From Rummeliibacillus sp044763875 (GTDB taxonomy: Bacteria; Bacillota; Bacilli; Bacillales_A; Planococcaceae): 64,000 bases of DNA. Both the position numbers and the translations under genes were made by a program. The stretch is taken from positions 868,001 through 932,000 of the forward strand of contig NZ_JBIWGZ010000001.1 in NCBI RefSeq assembly GCF_044763875.1, in the 5' to 3' direction. A model generated the notes under the pieces. The model worked only from the letters and a program-made list of their open reading frames with translations. It had not been told where the DNA came from and made no database searches. Shown piece by piece: positions 43,111 to 52,784 of the stretch; within the stretch, counting starts at the first letter, position 1; each line of letters begins with the position of its first letter.

Positions 43111-43134
43111 TAGCGCCCGATAATTGAACAAGAT
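43111..43134. repeat. Family D motif
   Basis: TAGCGCCCGATAATTGAACA followed by AGAT, the most complete family D core in the window. Confidence 0.6.
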
Positions 43135-43148
43135 AAATTTCAAATTCA

Positions 43149-43709
43149 CTATTTTTCTATTAGTTCTTCTTTCCATAAACGTTCCATATTTACTTCATTG
43201 TTTGTGTAATTTAATACAAACACATCAGGATTACTAAGACTCTTCCAACAATCAAAATCAAAGCTGTTATCATAATTCTTTAGCAGTAGAGACATTAAAT
43301 TTCCATGGGTAACGATTATTGTGTTTTCGGATTCACTTTTAAAAACTTCATCTACAACACTTACTATTCGGTTCATAGCTTCTTTACTTGACTCTCCACC
43401 TTGAAATTTCAACTCCAAATCATTGAATGTTGCTTTAAGTTTTTCAAGCCAGTCAGGTAAATCCATTGTACTTAGTGTACGTTCTGATAAACGTTCATCA
43501 ATCTCTATTTTTATGTTTGTTTCCTCGCTAATTGGTTCTACTGACTGAATTGCACGTAAAAAAGGACTTGATATAATTCGGTCAATTTTAGTATTTGAGA
43601 AAAATCTAGATAAATATTTTGCTTGTGTAAATCCTTTTTCTGTAAGTTGTGACTCCGGAGGTTGCCCCTGTGCTTCACAATGTCTTACAATATATATCCT
43701 TTTTTCCAT
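43149..43709 (-). CDS. Histidine phosphatase family protein
   Basis: A 186-residue phosphoglycerate-mutase-like phosphatase. The N-terminal catalytic VRHCEAQGQ (RH motif) and the C-terminal VTHGNLMSLL histidine are both present, with SSPFLRAIQS between them. It hydrolyses small phosphomonoesters in the cytoplasm. It lies 48 bases downstream of the Nudix gene on the same strand, so the two may be co-transcribed. Substrate unknown. Confidence 0.85.
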   Translation of the reverse strand: MEKRIYIVRHCEAQGQPPESQLTEKGFTQAKYLSRFFSNTKIDRIISSPFLRAIQSVEPISEETNIKIEIDERLSERTLSTMDLPDWLEKLKATFNDLELKFQGGESSKEAMNRIVSVVDEVFKSESENTIIVTHGNLMSLLLKNYDNSFDFDCWKSLSNPDVFVLNYTNNEVNMERLWKEELIEK

Positions 43710-43757
43710 TCAAAGTTTCCCCCTTTTAACTATAACAACTTTACTTATAATATTAAT

Positions 43758-44201
43758 TTAAAGCAGTGATGACAAATGAATTTGAATCAACGCCTCCGCA
43801 TGTTTAATACTTTCCTTTAAATATATTGGCGAATTGGGGTGGCTTAATATTTCTTCAGTAGTTAACCATAATACCGCTTCGACCTCATCGGTGCTTTTAG
43901 AAAATGCTTCCCCCGAATCATATTCACAAAGGAAAACAATATTTACAACATTTCCACCTTTATCTGTTAGAAATGATGTACTATGTACATAATTTATCCT
44001 GTCTTTTACGTTCACACCGACTTCTTCTAATATTTCTCGCTTCACTGTTCTCTCTAATATGTCTGATGAATTCCCTTCTATATTTACCTTACCTCCAACA
44101 AGAGAAAGCAGACCACCAGCATGTTCCTCTTTTTTGCTTCTTTCAATAATAAGCCACTTATCATTTTTCCTTATAACACCTTCAACATTTACGATAAACA
44201 T
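43758..44201 (-). CDS. Nudix hydrolase
   Basis: A 147-residue Nudix protein. LVGGKVNIEGN begins the Nudix box and TVKREILEEVGVN contains the REUXEEXGU core. The first half is slightly irregular but the catalytic glutamates are kept. It cleaves nucleoside diphosphate derivatives. No ribosome site better than AGGGGG in the CTTTAAAATG leader is seen. Probably in one unit with the downstream histidine phosphatase. Confidence 0.8.
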   Translation of the reverse strand: MFIVNVEGVIRKNDKWLIIERSKKEEHAGGLLSLVGGKVNIEGNSSDILERTVKREILEEVGVNVKDRINYVHSTSFLTDKGGNVVNIVFLCEYDSGEAFSKSTDEVEAVLWLTTEEILSHPNSPIYLKESIKHAEALIQIHLSSLL

Positions 44202-44599
44202 TTTAAAGCACCCCCCATAAATTATCGTTATTCCTTCTTCAAGGTTTGGAATATTCCCTTCCCGTTACACGAATTCTGTTAAGAAATTAACACGATTACA
44301 ATACTAAATATATAAAAGAGATTGTATTTCTTTATTCATTTTCAACTCCTTATAATTTAGTCCGTTTACTTAAATGACACTCATATTTTATATGCTTCTA
44401 CAACCTTCTGAAAATACCTGCTTATTCCATTAACCTCACAATTCTTCGCTCCATAAAGATTTTCTTTAAATGTGTTACTCAAGAAAATAGCCCTAAAATG
44501 AAAAATGAGCGCTTATCTTTATTCAAGGATAGCGCCGATTATGGAAGATCATATATGTTGTCTTATTGAAGATAAGCACCCGGTAGCTTAATAACATTT
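44202..44599. other. Spacer with family D hairpins
   Basis: About 400 bases without a gene. Near 44490-44585 family D sequences recur: GAGCGCTTATCTTTATTCAA with GGATAGCGCCGATT forms an imperfect hairpin, and AAGATAAGCACCCGG is a further partial copy. Upstream part holds the Nudix promoter region. Confidence 0.5.
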
Positions 44600-45136
44600 T
44601 TAGTTTGAACTTAAATAATTTAGGACAATATTTACTCGTTCTTTAACTGTATAATCTCCTTCAATCCTCAATATTGGGCGTACTAAGTCTGACATCCAAT
44701 GTTCGTGTAACATTTTACTCCTAACTTCCATTCCTGCTTCATCATATAAGGAAGCCCACTCCAAAAAAGCCTTTGATTGGTCGTATTTACTACCACCAGC
44801 TAATATATCATTACCATACCTTTGAAATTCCCTTTGTTGCAACCTCACAAGTCTTACGTTCTGGGGAATCCATAAAAAAATAACCAAGTCAAAATAGGAT
44901 TTAAAGTTGTCACCCCAACCACAAACTGCTCCCGAAAGAATCCAATTTTGATATATTGATAAATCGTGCCTTAGCACTTCCATTCTTTCAGGTATAGGTC
45001 TTTGTTCTGTAAACTTGGTTATCCAAAAATAGTCATCCGTATCAAGATGAATATGAGAAAGTTTCTTTGATAACGAGGCTCCAAGTGTCGAAGTTCCTGA
45101 ACCAGCAGCACCAAAAATATGTATTTTTTTACTCAA
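44600..45136 (-). CDS. P-loop nucleotide kinase-like protein
   Basis: A protein of about 178 residues with an adenylate-kinase-like fold. The P-loop reads FGAAGSGTSTLG, where a threonine replaces the usual lysine; this GxxGSGTSTL form is characteristic of one uncharacterised group. Further blocks are HLDTDDYFW and RLQQREFQRYG, a lid-type segment. It likely phosphorylates or binds a small metabolite. The TTG at 45136 is preferred, five bases after GGAGG; the ATG one codon earlier would be too close. Confidence 0.7.
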   Translation of the reverse strand: MSKKIHIFGAAGSGTSTLGASLSKKLSHIHLDTDDYFWITKFTEQRPIPERMEVLRHDLSIYQNWILSGAVCGWGDNFKSYFDLVIFLWIPQNVRLVRLQQREFQRYGNDILAGGSKYDQSKAFLEWASLYDEAGMEVRSKMLHEHWMSDLVRPILRIEGDYTVKERVNIVLNYLSSN

Positions 45137-45254
45137 CATTTCCTCCACTAATACGCCATTCTATCGGTTACTTTTTGTCTATACAGATAAAATTCGACTT
45201 ATCTCGCAATATTTCCTTTATAAAGTTTTATTCCACAAAATGGTCCAATACATA

Positions 45255-45335
45255 AAGAAGGAGCGCAATTTCTACTCTATAATTGCGTCCGATTGTTGAA
45301 TAAGAAAATCCGGCAATACAGGATTTTTAATCAAA
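45255..45335. repeat. Family D element with hairpin
   Basis: GGAGCGCAATT pairs with AATTGCGTCC around a ten-base loop, followed by GATTGTTGAATAAGAAAATC and an ATCCGGCAATACAGGAT hairpin. The fullest family D copy. Confidence 0.55.
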
Positions 45336-45374
45336 TTTTTTTTCAAATAATCGAACTTTATAGCAAAGCCACAG

Positions 45375-45656
45375 TTAATAAAATATTAGTACAATACCAA
45401 TAAGGATAGCCCCAAGTGATAATATTAAAGCAAAACCGCCTGTACCAAACAAAATATCAAGTATTCCTAAAATCAAAAAAAATATTTTTTTTGATTTTTC
45501 ATCATCATCTTCCTTAAACTCTTTATACGCATAAACCAATAAGAATATAAGAGAAACCAAACCTATCAAAAGGAGAAGTAACCCAACAAACACAAACACA
45601 ATCAACTTTCCCTTCTTTCTTTTCTTTAAATGCTTCGTTAGTAAAAAATTCAGCAT
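45375..45656 (-). CDS. Small two-to-three-helix membrane protein
   Basis: A 93-residue protein: basic start (KHLKKRKKGK), a helix at about 18-41, an acidic-basic loop (KEFKEDDDEKSKK) and one or two more helices to the end. Not recognised. The ATG at 45656 has only a weak ribosome site, so the start is unsure. Single gene between family D copies and the ger operon. Confidence 0.5.
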   Translation of the reverse strand: MLNFLLTKHLKKRKKGKLIVFVFVGLLLLLIGLVSLIFLLVYAYKEFKEDDDEKSKKIFFLILGILDILFGTGGFALILSLGAILIGIVLIFY

Positions 45657-45862
45657 TATCACATCAGGATTTACCCCACAAACCAGTATTTTGCTAAATA
45701 AAATGAATCCATTTTGAAAAAAGATTGATCAAAATAGATTTCCATTCCAAGTGAATAATGCAAATTTTTTAAATCTAAATTATATTCTCTTTGGTTTTAG
45801 CGCTTCTATCTATGTTTTTAGCCACATTAAAGGCTTATCTATAGATTTTTCAAAAAAATCTT

Positions 45863-46981
45863 CTATTCTTTTATTTCTATTTCGTTCTTTATCGTTCTTT
45901 TTCTTATTGCATATACGACTACTAACAAAAGAGGTAAAAAAAGTCCGATTAATAATGTTAAGGAATTACCCGTTGTATCGTCAAAATGTTTTTGGTACAT
46001 GACATTAGGATAAATCACGAGAGAAAGGACAACAGCTATCATCCCTAAAGGTAATGTTAAAGGGCGGTAATCTTTCAAATTAAGAATTTGTGCCATCCCT
46101 AAAACGGAAGCGTAAAAATAAAGGGTCGACTTAAAATAGAGGGTGATAACCCAAAGTGAAGCCATTAATCCCTCAATACGCTGTAAAAAATTCCCGATAT
46201 TTATCCTTTTGGTCAATTCATAGCTTGGATAAATCTCTCCTGTTGTTTTCTCAGTACCTAATACCGTAATACTCAAAAATGTAATAACGATGATGACGAT
46301 GCCGCCTATTAAGTTTCCAATTAAAAAAGATTTTTTACCTTGTTTCATTTTATTAACAAAAGAAGGAAAAATCATTAAGAGAACAATTGCATCTACTGAA
46401 GATACAATAACATAAAAAATGGATGATTGAACGATCTTTTTTGTCCCCATCTCATATATAGGCTGAATGTTTTCAAACTTCATGTCAGGTGAAATAGACA
46501 CCACTAAAACGAAAAAAATAACGAAAAACACGACAATTAGGATTTCTGCAGTACGAGCGAAAGTTTCCAATCCAAGACGCACTCCCATCACCACAATCCC
46601 CGCCATAAGAATATTAAGGGCTACCATTGGAGTATTTGGCATCATATGGATGTTTAGGAATACCCCAAAATAATACAAAAGTTCTGAAGCATAAAGAAGA
46701 GACATGAGTACAAACAAAATAGAAAAGGCTTTACCTACCCATTTCCCAAAAAGTTTTTCAAGGATTTGGACATAAGTGAGGTGAGGGAACCAAAGAGCTA
46801 TAGTGACGAATAGCCAAATGATCAAAAACCCGATTCCTGTACCAATTATTGCGGCAATCCAGGCGTCTTGCTTCGCACCGGTTGCGAGTGCAGATGGTAC
46901 AGTTAAGATGCTCGTACCAATCGTAAATAAAATAACTAAAACTAGAAATTGGTACGAATTTATTTTAACGTCTTTCATCAT
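45863..46981 (-). CDS. gerKB: Spore germination receptor B subunit (GerKB/GerAB family)
   Basis: A 372-residue protein with ten helices of the spore-germination permease (amino acid/polyamine transporter-like) family. Key stretches are LFTIGTSILTVPSALA near the N-terminus, which lines the ligand pocket, and LWVITLYFKSTLYFY late in the chain. The B subunit binds the germinant in the spore inner membrane. It is the last gene of an operon ordered A-C-D-B, as in gerK. The nutrient recognised cannot be told from sequence. Confidence 0.88.
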   Translation of the reverse strand: MMKDVKINSYQFLVLVILFTIGTSILTVPSALATGAKQDAWIAAIIGTGIGFLIIWLFVTIALWFPHLTYVQILEKLFGKWVGKAFSILFVLMSLLYASELLYYFGVFLNIHMMPNTPMVALNILMAGIVVMGVRLGLETFARTAEILIVVFFVIFFVLVVSISPDMKFENIQPIYEMGTKKIVQSSIFYVIVSSVDAIVLLMIFPSFVNKMKQGKKSFLIGNLIGGIVIIVITFLSITVLGTEKTTGEIYPSYELTKRINIGNFLQRIEGLMASLWVITLYFKSTLYFYASVLGMAQILNLKDYRPLTLPLGMIAVVLSLVIYPNVMYQKHFDDTTGNSLTLLIGLFLPLLLVVVYAIRKRTIKNEIEIKE

Positions 46982-47014
46982 TTCATATCATACCTTCCCC
47001 TCTACACTTCTCTT

Positions 47015-47248
47015 TTATTTCAACAAAAGAGAAATAACGTCATTAAGCGGTTTAAAGATAAAAGTGAGTAAATCAAATGGATTTGGAATAGGTTTTTCTA
47101 ATGCAAGTGTAATACTTATACCTACCCCGATTACAAGAAGAATTGAAAACACAAGTAACTCTTTTTTATATTTTTTTTCCAAGAGAGGTGGAACTTCAAT
47201 CCACAGAATGGTCGCTGAAACCAAGAGTATTCCTATACTTTTTATCAT
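47015..47248 (-). CDS. Spore germination operon D subunit
   Basis: A 77-residue protein with two membrane helices (about 3-20 and 30-50) joined by a charged loop (LEKKYKKEL). Such two-helix D subunits are encoded within or beside gerA-type operons and modulate receptor function. GAGGTTAAATAATC precedes the ATG; the gene starts two bases after gerC stops and ends 33 bases before gerB. Confidence 0.7.
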   Translation of the reverse strand: MIKSIGILLVSATILWIEVPPLLEKKYKKELLVFSILLVIGVGISITLALEKPIPNPFDLLTFIFKPLNDVISLLLK

Positions 47249-47250
47249 GA

Positions 47251-48435
47251 TTATTTAACCTCTTTTAAGAAGGAATTACCTTCTGTTTCTGTATGCTCAA
47301 GTTTTACGTCTACTTTAACATTCGCCTTCATCCCAGGGAAATCCACATCCCACTGCTTTTTAAGCTTTTTCCATTCTTTCGGATTAGATCGATGAATGGC
47401 TTCACCAAATCCAAATATGTCTGAATTATATTGTTTTTGTGCCGTTTCAATGGCCAGATTAATGTTCTCTTTCATCTTTTTTTCAGTACTTTTCTCTAGC
47501 TTATCAATTGTTTTTTGGTCATTAAGATTAATTTGACAATCTACTTCCCCAACATTTCCCTTTACTTTAATATTGATATCCACTTCAGGCTTACCTTTGT
47601 TTATTTTACCTTTCATTTTAGAATCCAAATGAATAATCTCTATAGTGGCTTTCCCCTCTTTAGGACAAGATATAGCAGTTACAGAATTTTTCACTTTGTT
47701 GACGATGTCATTATACCCTTTGCTTTCTCGTTCAGTTAACCAGCCCACTAATTTATCTTTTTTAAACACCGCTAAGTCATCAAAATTAATTCGCGCAGCA
47801 GGAGTAATCGATTCCACATTCTGTTTGTTTGATCCCATTTCTTGTTCTCCTGTAACTAGAATCCCTGTTAATACGGCTTCCTTACCATCACTTGTAAGAT
47901 TGGTTATCAAATCATCTAATATAAAGCCTTGCGTTGCAGCCCAGGTTTCTTCTGACATTTTAAGCGTACTAAACATTTTATTGGCAGGTATACTTTCAAT
48001 CGGTGTTGTGACATTCAGTACTTCCCCTGCGGTCATATCCTTAGCAATAACAACAAAGAAATCAGATCGAAGTTCCCAATTTCTTGACAGTAAATCTAAG
48101 GATTTGGCTATACCTTCTTCAGCCAAATCCTCACCAAGTACAAGCATTCGAAGATGTCCAGCATATATTTTTCGAGGCGAGAGCTTTGAAATTTTTCGCA
48201 AGGCTTCATATACCGTTTTTCCCTTCGCCTGAAACAGGGTGACTGGTGAACGCCCAGTACTTGTTTTCATGGATATTTCCGAAGGTACAACCACTTGAGT
48301 AGTTATTTGGTATTCATCTTCTACTTTATCGATTCCTATTGCCAACGTAATGCCTAGCTCATTTAATTCCCTCCGGTCCCAGCACCCCGTAAGAAAGAGA
48401 CTGAGAATCAGGAGAACAAACATACACTTTTTCAT
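47251..48435 (-). CDS. gerKC: Spore germination receptor C subunit, lipoprotein (GerKC/GerAC family)
   Basis: A 394-residue lipoprotein: signal MKKCMFVLLILSLFLTGC with the lipobox LTGC, then CWDRRELNELGI, the family's opening motif. The rest forms the three GerAC domains and is anchored at the outer face of the spore inner membrane by its lipid. GAGG stands before the ATG and the gene starts three bases after gerA ends. Part of the A-C-D-B operon. Confidence 0.9.
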   Translation of the reverse strand: MKKCMFVLLILSLFLTGCWDRRELNELGITLAIGIDKVEDEYQITTQVVVPSEISMKTSTGRSPVTLFQAKGKTVYEALRKISKLSPRKIYAGHLRMLVLGEDLAEEGIAKSLDLLSRNWELRSDFFVVIAKDMTAGEVLNVTTPIESIPANKMFSTLKMSEETWAATQGFILDDLITNLTSDGKEAVLTGILVTGEQEMGSNKQNVESITPAARINFDDLAVFKKDKLVGWLTERESKGYNDIVNKVKNSVTAISCPKEGKATIEIIHLDSKMKGKINKGKPEVDINIKVKGNVGEVDCQINLNDQKTIDKLEKSTEKKMKENINLAIETAQKQYNSDIFGFGEAIHRSNPKEWKKLKKQWDVDFPGMKANVKVDVKLEHTETEGNSFLKEVK

Positions 48436-48438
48436 CGT

Positions 48439-50058
48439 TTAAACCTCTTCATTCTCCTTATTTTTTGATGGTTCTGGTTTTGCAGAGGCTGAATCTTGTT
48501 GACTAACGGTATTTTGTTGATTGATTAAACGAGGTCGATTAAACATTTTCCATATAGGCAAGCGAATAAACACATCCTTTTGGTCGGAAAGATTAAAAGG
48601 AGCTAGTGAAGACATATAAGGCACGCCAAAAGAACGCAAGCTGCATAAATGCAGAATTAGAGCAATTAATCCAATCATTATTCCTATTAAACCAAAAGAA
48701 GCAGCTATTGCCATAAATCCAAAGCGTAGTATCCTGGCAGAGATAGCAAAGTCGTAAGTAGGAGAAACGAAACTAGAAATAGCGGTTATTGAAACCACGA
48801 TAACCATCGCAGCAGAGATTATACCTGCTTCAACCGCTGCTGTTCCAATTACAAATGCCCCTACAATAGACATGGCTGAACCGATGCTTCTTGGCATTCT
48901 TAAGCCTGCCTCACGCAAGATTTCAAAGGTGACTTCCATTATGATTGCTTCAACAAATGCTGGGAATGGAACACCTTCTCGTTGGGATGCTAGACTAATA
49001 AGGAGTGCAGGAGGTAGCATTACTTGATTATAAGTTGTGACCGCTATAAATAATGCCGGTGCAAGCAATGCAATTGCGAATGAAAAAAATCGAAGGAGTC
49101 GAATAAGACTCGCAATATCTGCACGTTGATAGTAGTCTTCTGACGTTTGAAAAAATTGAACGAATAATGCTGGAACAATTAGGACAAATGGTGTTCCATC
49201 TACAAAAATGGCTATGCGTCCTTCCAATAATGCTGCAGCTACTACATCCGAACGTTCCGTATTAAATATGGTTGGAAAAGGTGAATATTGTGCATCCTGA
49301 ATCAATTCCTCTATATTTCCACTTTCAAGAATTCCATCAATATCTATTCTATCCAAACGCAAACGGACTTCTTTCACTATTTTGTCATTTGCAATTCCGT
49401 TGATATACATTATGGCAACATCCGTTTTCGTGCGTTTTCCAATAACTTTTGATTCCATCCAAAGATTTGAGTCTTTCAGTCTTCTACGAACTAAGGCGGT
49501 ATTTACACGCAAATTTTCGGAGAATCCTTCGCGGGGTCCTCTTACTACCACCTGGGCTGTTGCTTCCGTTACTCCACGTTCAACCAAATGCCTATTGGAA
49601 ATGATTAAACCTTGGGCATATCCATCGATTAAAAAAATCGTATCCCCGGATAGAAGTCCAGTAAAAAGTACTTCAAAATTAGTTAGTTCTTCAATTTCTC
49701 CTACTGTCATGGCAGAATCTTTTAATACGCTAATAAGATTCTGATCAGAAGAAAGCTTTTTCTGTAATTCGGTCCCATTGATATCTAGCATGAGCGTTTC
49801 TAAAATGAAATTTTGTAATGTGGTTGTATCGGTTAATCCATCTGTATAGATAATACCTGCTTTGATAGTTTGTTCTTTTCCAATTCGAATTTCTCGAATG
49901 ATAATATCTGAGCTTTTTCCAAGGGAATCTTTTATTATTTGTATATTTTCTTGAAGATTTGTTTTTAATTCGTTTGTTGAACTTGTCATCATCATTGGGC
50001 TAGTTGAAATAGAATTGGAATGCATTTTAGAATTACTTTTCTTTCTGAAAAAGCCCAT
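48439..50058 (-). CDS. gerKA: Spore germination receptor A subunit (GerKA/GerAA family)
   Basis: A 539-residue protein with a large cytoplasmic N-terminal region and about five to six helices in the C-terminal half. Characteristic blocks are RGPREGFSENLRVNTALVRRRL and ISLASQREGVPFPAFVEAI. A subunits oligomerise into the ring that carries the germinant-gated channel. TGTGAGG precedes the ATG. First gene of the operon; I did not find a convincing sigma-G promoter in the leader, although one is expected. Confidence 0.92.
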   Translation of the reverse strand: MGFFRKKSNSKMHSNSISTSPMMMTSSTNELKTNLQENIQIIKDSLGKSSDIIIREIRIGKEQTIKAGIIYTDGLTDTTTLQNFILETLMLDINGTELQKKLSSDQNLISVLKDSAMTVGEIEELTNFEVLFTGLLSGDTIFLIDGYAQGLIISNRHLVERGVTEATAQVVVRGPREGFSENLRVNTALVRRRLKDSNLWMESKVIGKRTKTDVAIMYINGIANDKIVKEVRLRLDRIDIDGILESGNIEELIQDAQYSPFPTIFNTERSDVVAAALLEGRIAIFVDGTPFVLIVPALFVQFFQTSEDYYQRADIASLIRLLRFFSFAIALLAPALFIAVTTYNQVMLPPALLISLASQREGVPFPAFVEAIIMEVTFEILREAGLRMPRSIGSAMSIVGAFVIGTAAVEAGIISAAMVIVVSITAISSFVSPTYDFAISARILRFGFMAIAASFGLIGIMIGLIALILHLCSLRSFGVPYMSSLAPFNLSDQKDVFIRLPIWKMFNRPRLINQQNTVSQQDSASAKPEPSKNKENEEV

Positions 50059-50507
50059 AGACTACCTCACAATTAATTTATAATTTTTGCGTACTTATTT
50101 ATAATTTTATTTATTCCATTGCTAATTAGGAGAATATCGACTGATCCGTTAACTTTTTTATTAAGTATGTTGATGAGATATAGATTCTCATTTTCTTTAG
50201 CATGAGAAAACTTCTTTTAATTTATACCTTTTTTGTAGGGTCATTGTCATATTATGGAACTTTACATCTGTTCTAAGATTCTTTAAGCGATTGTACATTG
50301 TTTTTCGTAGATAAGAGTTTAACTCATTAAGATTTATGTAATTCGAGTGGCTGCTGAATAGTATTTTTGTATCCCCATTACGGGTTGTCCCTTTTTGAGC
50401 TTTTTATTAAATGGATTATGGTTATTCATCCTTTCTATGTATGTCTTATATCTATTAGACAAACGAAAGACTGTTTTGGCTTAAATTATATTAAATTTTT
50501 TCAAAAG

Positions 50508-50539
50508 AAAAAAATCGTCTATTAATGCGACGATTTTTA
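50508..50539. terminator. Terminator-like hairpin
   Basis: AAATCGTC pairs with GACGATTT around eight or nine bases, with A and T runs on both sides. No intact neighbouring gene ends here. Confidence 0.6.
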
Positions 50540-50710
50540 TATAAATTTTGTATTATTAAACTTTCTTACTTTAACTAACCTGTCCCGTTTCGCTTAAGTA
50601 TTTCCCCTCATAACCTCTTCGATATTTTAATATAAACATCCAATTTTTTTTACTGAGTGTTATTCAAGATAATAGCCCTTTAGCTAAAGAAGGCACAATT
50701 CTTTTTCAAG

Positions 50711-50721
50711 AATAGCGCCCT
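50711..50721. repeat. Family D motif
   Basis: TTCAAGAATAGCGCCC recurs from the 44.5 kb copy (TTCAAGGATAGCGCCG), with a related TTCAAGATAATAGCCC 50 bases upstream. Confidence 0.45.
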
Positions 50722-50946
50722 ATGAAATAAATAAAATATGGTCTCAATCATAAAATCACTTATCCGTCTTATTTTAGAACATACTATTCTTTATATTGAT
50801 CCAAATATCCCATATGGGGATTAGTCTGGGTAATATATTGTCATACTCAGACGAGTTAACTTATCCCCCGAATTATAGTATGTGTGAGGTCTATCTTGTT
50901 GAATTTAGTAGGGAAACCTTCTTTAAAGAATGCCCCTTATGTAGAA

Positions 50947-51834
50947 TTATCCTATTTCAACCTCAATATCCTTTACATATACAGCTGTACCTGAAATAGA
51001 GATGTCTAGTTGCTCTTCTTCTTTTACATGTACATATACTCGTCCATCTTTATTGATTTCATGTCCTTGCTCAACAATAAGTGTCGCAGGCAAACTAATA
51101 TCTTTATTTACATACTTTTTATAATACGCTCCCATCACGCCTGAAGCTGTTCCTGTAATTGCATCTTCAATCGTTCCCGAATAAGGAGAAGAAAAATGAC
51201 GAGCATGCATATCATTTTCATGATCCCGCACTTCAAAACAGATAGGGTGTACTGAAGCTTTTGGCATCTCTAATAAAACCTTCGGAAATTCTTCGGTGTT
51301 TGGTGTCATTTTTGAAAAGCTTGATAACTCTTTAATTGGGATAATTAAGGTCCAAATGCCTGTACTTCCATAAACAATTGGATATTCTGAATGTAAATCT
51401 TCTTCTCGTAAACCAATGGAAGCTGCTAAATCAGACTTTGAACCGCCAAATGATTGAAACAGTGGTTTCGCATGTTGCATATTTATAAGTAATTGATTAT
51501 TTTCTTCATGGATCTGTATCGGCAATACACCTGCATTTGTTTCAATTGTAAAAGCTGATTTTTCTAATAATCCATTCATTCTTAGAGCATAAACCGTTGC
51601 CATTGTTGCATGACCACATAAATTCATTTCATGTCCAGGAGTAAAGTAACTAATGCGAAAATCAGCAACATTCGAAGGAACAACAAAAGCTGTTTCATTA
51701 AATCCAACCGCTGCAGCAATAGCGAGCATCTGTTTTTCTGTATAATCCTCTCCATTCAATACGACACCAGCCGGATTCCCTTTCTCTGGAATGGAACTAA
51801 ACGCATCAATGTGCTTTATACTTACTTTTACCAA
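50947..51834 (-). CDS. PhzF-family isomerase
   Basis: A 295-residue protein of the PhzF/diaminopimelate-epimerase fold. KGNPAGVVL at the start, the catalytic glutamate in GFNETAF, PGHEMNLCGHATMA and AITGTASGVMGAYY are the family's substrate-site blocks. Only PhzF of phenazine producers has a defined reaction; most Bacillales members are orphan. No phenazine genes are near, so that role is unlikely. The TTG at 51834 is chosen, six bases after AAGGAGG; a longer start overlaps the site. Confidence 0.88.
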   Translation of the reverse strand: MVKVSIKHIDAFSSIPEKGNPAGVVLNGEDYTEKQMLAIAAAVGFNETAFVVPSNVADFRISYFTPGHEMNLCGHATMATVYALRMNGLLEKSAFTIETNAGVLPIQIHEENNQLLINMQHAKPLFQSFGGSKSDLAASIGLREEDLHSEYPIVYGSTGIWTLIIPIKELSSFSKMTPNTEEFPKVLLEMPKASVHPICFEVRDHENDMHARHFSSPYSGTIEDAITGTASGVMGAYYKKYVNKDISLPATLIVEQGHEINKDGRVYVHVKEEEQLDISISGTAVYVKDIEVEIG

Positions 51835-52133
51835 AATATGTACCTCCTTCAATCGTAAAAAATCATTCCTTACTTTAACTATTCAATAATTCAATTCTTT
51901 TTTTGAATGAAAATCCTTACTTTTATTGTATCGTAAATTATAAGAGCCGCCAGTGTTCATTTTGAAGTATCTGTACGTTTCCCATACTTTGTGAAAACTC
52001 CTTGTAAGCTATGACCCTCTAGTGCATCTATAGAAAAAACTCATGCACCTTAATGTAACAAGGCTTATGAGCTTCATAGCTATCATAATCGATTCTAACT
52101 TTATTCTACGAACGACTCGTTTAATTGGTCGAT

Positions 52134-52784
52134 TTAGTTTATTTTCTGCTTTCTCATCCATTGTGTGGCTATCCACTTTTCTCCTTTTACAACTGGAGCT
52201 CCTCCATGTAACGTTAATTCGTTTATCATTTGATCGTTATAAAAATATTCAAAGTACACCGCCATACCCTTTTGTGGACTAGCAGAAAAGTTTAGTTTTG
52301 GGAAAAAGGTGCTTCCTCCCTCTTCCACATCATTTAAGTAAATCACAAGCGTTGCGATTCGATTGTTACTCGCCGCTTTGCTTGTAGAAGAGAAATAATC
52401 AAAATGTTCTTTATACTCTTGACCCGGTTGGTAGTTCAGAATATGAAGCCCTTCCCCGTGCTCTATAGGAATCCCCATAATGTCAGATACCCTTTTTTCC
52501 ACCCTCGCAAGAATATCATTGTTGATGTCTGTTAAAAACGCACCACTGCTTGTTCGTATATCACTGACTTCTCGGATTCCTCCGATTTTCGAACGCTGAA
52601 GGCGGTCTTTTGCCAACTGAATTAATACATCGCATTCCTCATCGTCCAATACCGAGCCTAAAACTACGACAAGTGGTTCTTCTAATCTAGCAATGATATT
52701 AATCTCTTTGTCTTCTGTTTTTATTTTATTTCCAATATGGCTAAAAATAGTTGCTTCTTTTATACGTGCATCTTTAAAAACCAT
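52134..52784 (-). CDS. Prolyl 4-hydroxylase-type 2-oxoglutarate/Fe(II) dioxygenase
   Basis: A 216-residue oxygenase, the length of the B. anthracis prolyl 4-hydroxylase. The Fe(II) ligands H127 and D129 (YKEHFDYF) and H193 (LTLHGGAPV) are present, and K203 (KGEKW) should bind 2-oxoglutarate. VYFEYFYND and GGSTFFP are further conserved blocks. It hydroxylates proline in a peptide substrate, possibly elongation factor Tu or a collagen-like spore protein, using O2. Cytoplasmic, single gene, weak ribosome site GGTGA. Confidence 0.88.
   Translation of the reverse strand: MVFKDARIKEATIFSHIGNKIKTEDKEINIIARLEEPLVVVLGSVLDDEECDVLIQLAKDRLQRSKIGGIREVSDIRTSSGAFLTDINNDILARVEKRVSDIMGIPIEHGEGLHILNYQPGQEYKEHFDYFSSTSKAASNNRIATLVIYLNDVEEGGSTFFPKLNFSASPQKGMAVYFEYFYNDQMINELTLHGGAPVVKGEKWIATQWMRKQKIN

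Larger units (their letters stand above)
50059..50946. other. Long spacer with decayed coding and repeats
   Basis: Nearly 900 bases without a supported gene. A minus-strand stretch at 50.18-50.43 kb stays open for about 80 codons without a start, and an overlapping 31-codon ORF begins MNNHNPFNKKLKKGQPVMG; together they look like a frameshifted unknown gene. A terminator hairpin lies at 50508-50539 and family D motifs at 50.66-50.72 kb. Confidence 0.4.

Noticed and set aside
45751..46002. 83-codon plus-strand frame
   Set aside because: Overlaps the 3' end of the germination B-subunit gene on the other strand and has no ribosome site.
50059..50170. Sigma-G promoter before the ger operon
   Set aside because: Expected from biology, but no pair of boxes with acceptable match and spacing could be found in the leader.
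50796..50999. 67-codon plus-strand frame
   Set aside because: No ribosome site, overlaps the PhzF-like gene end, and no recognisable pattern.
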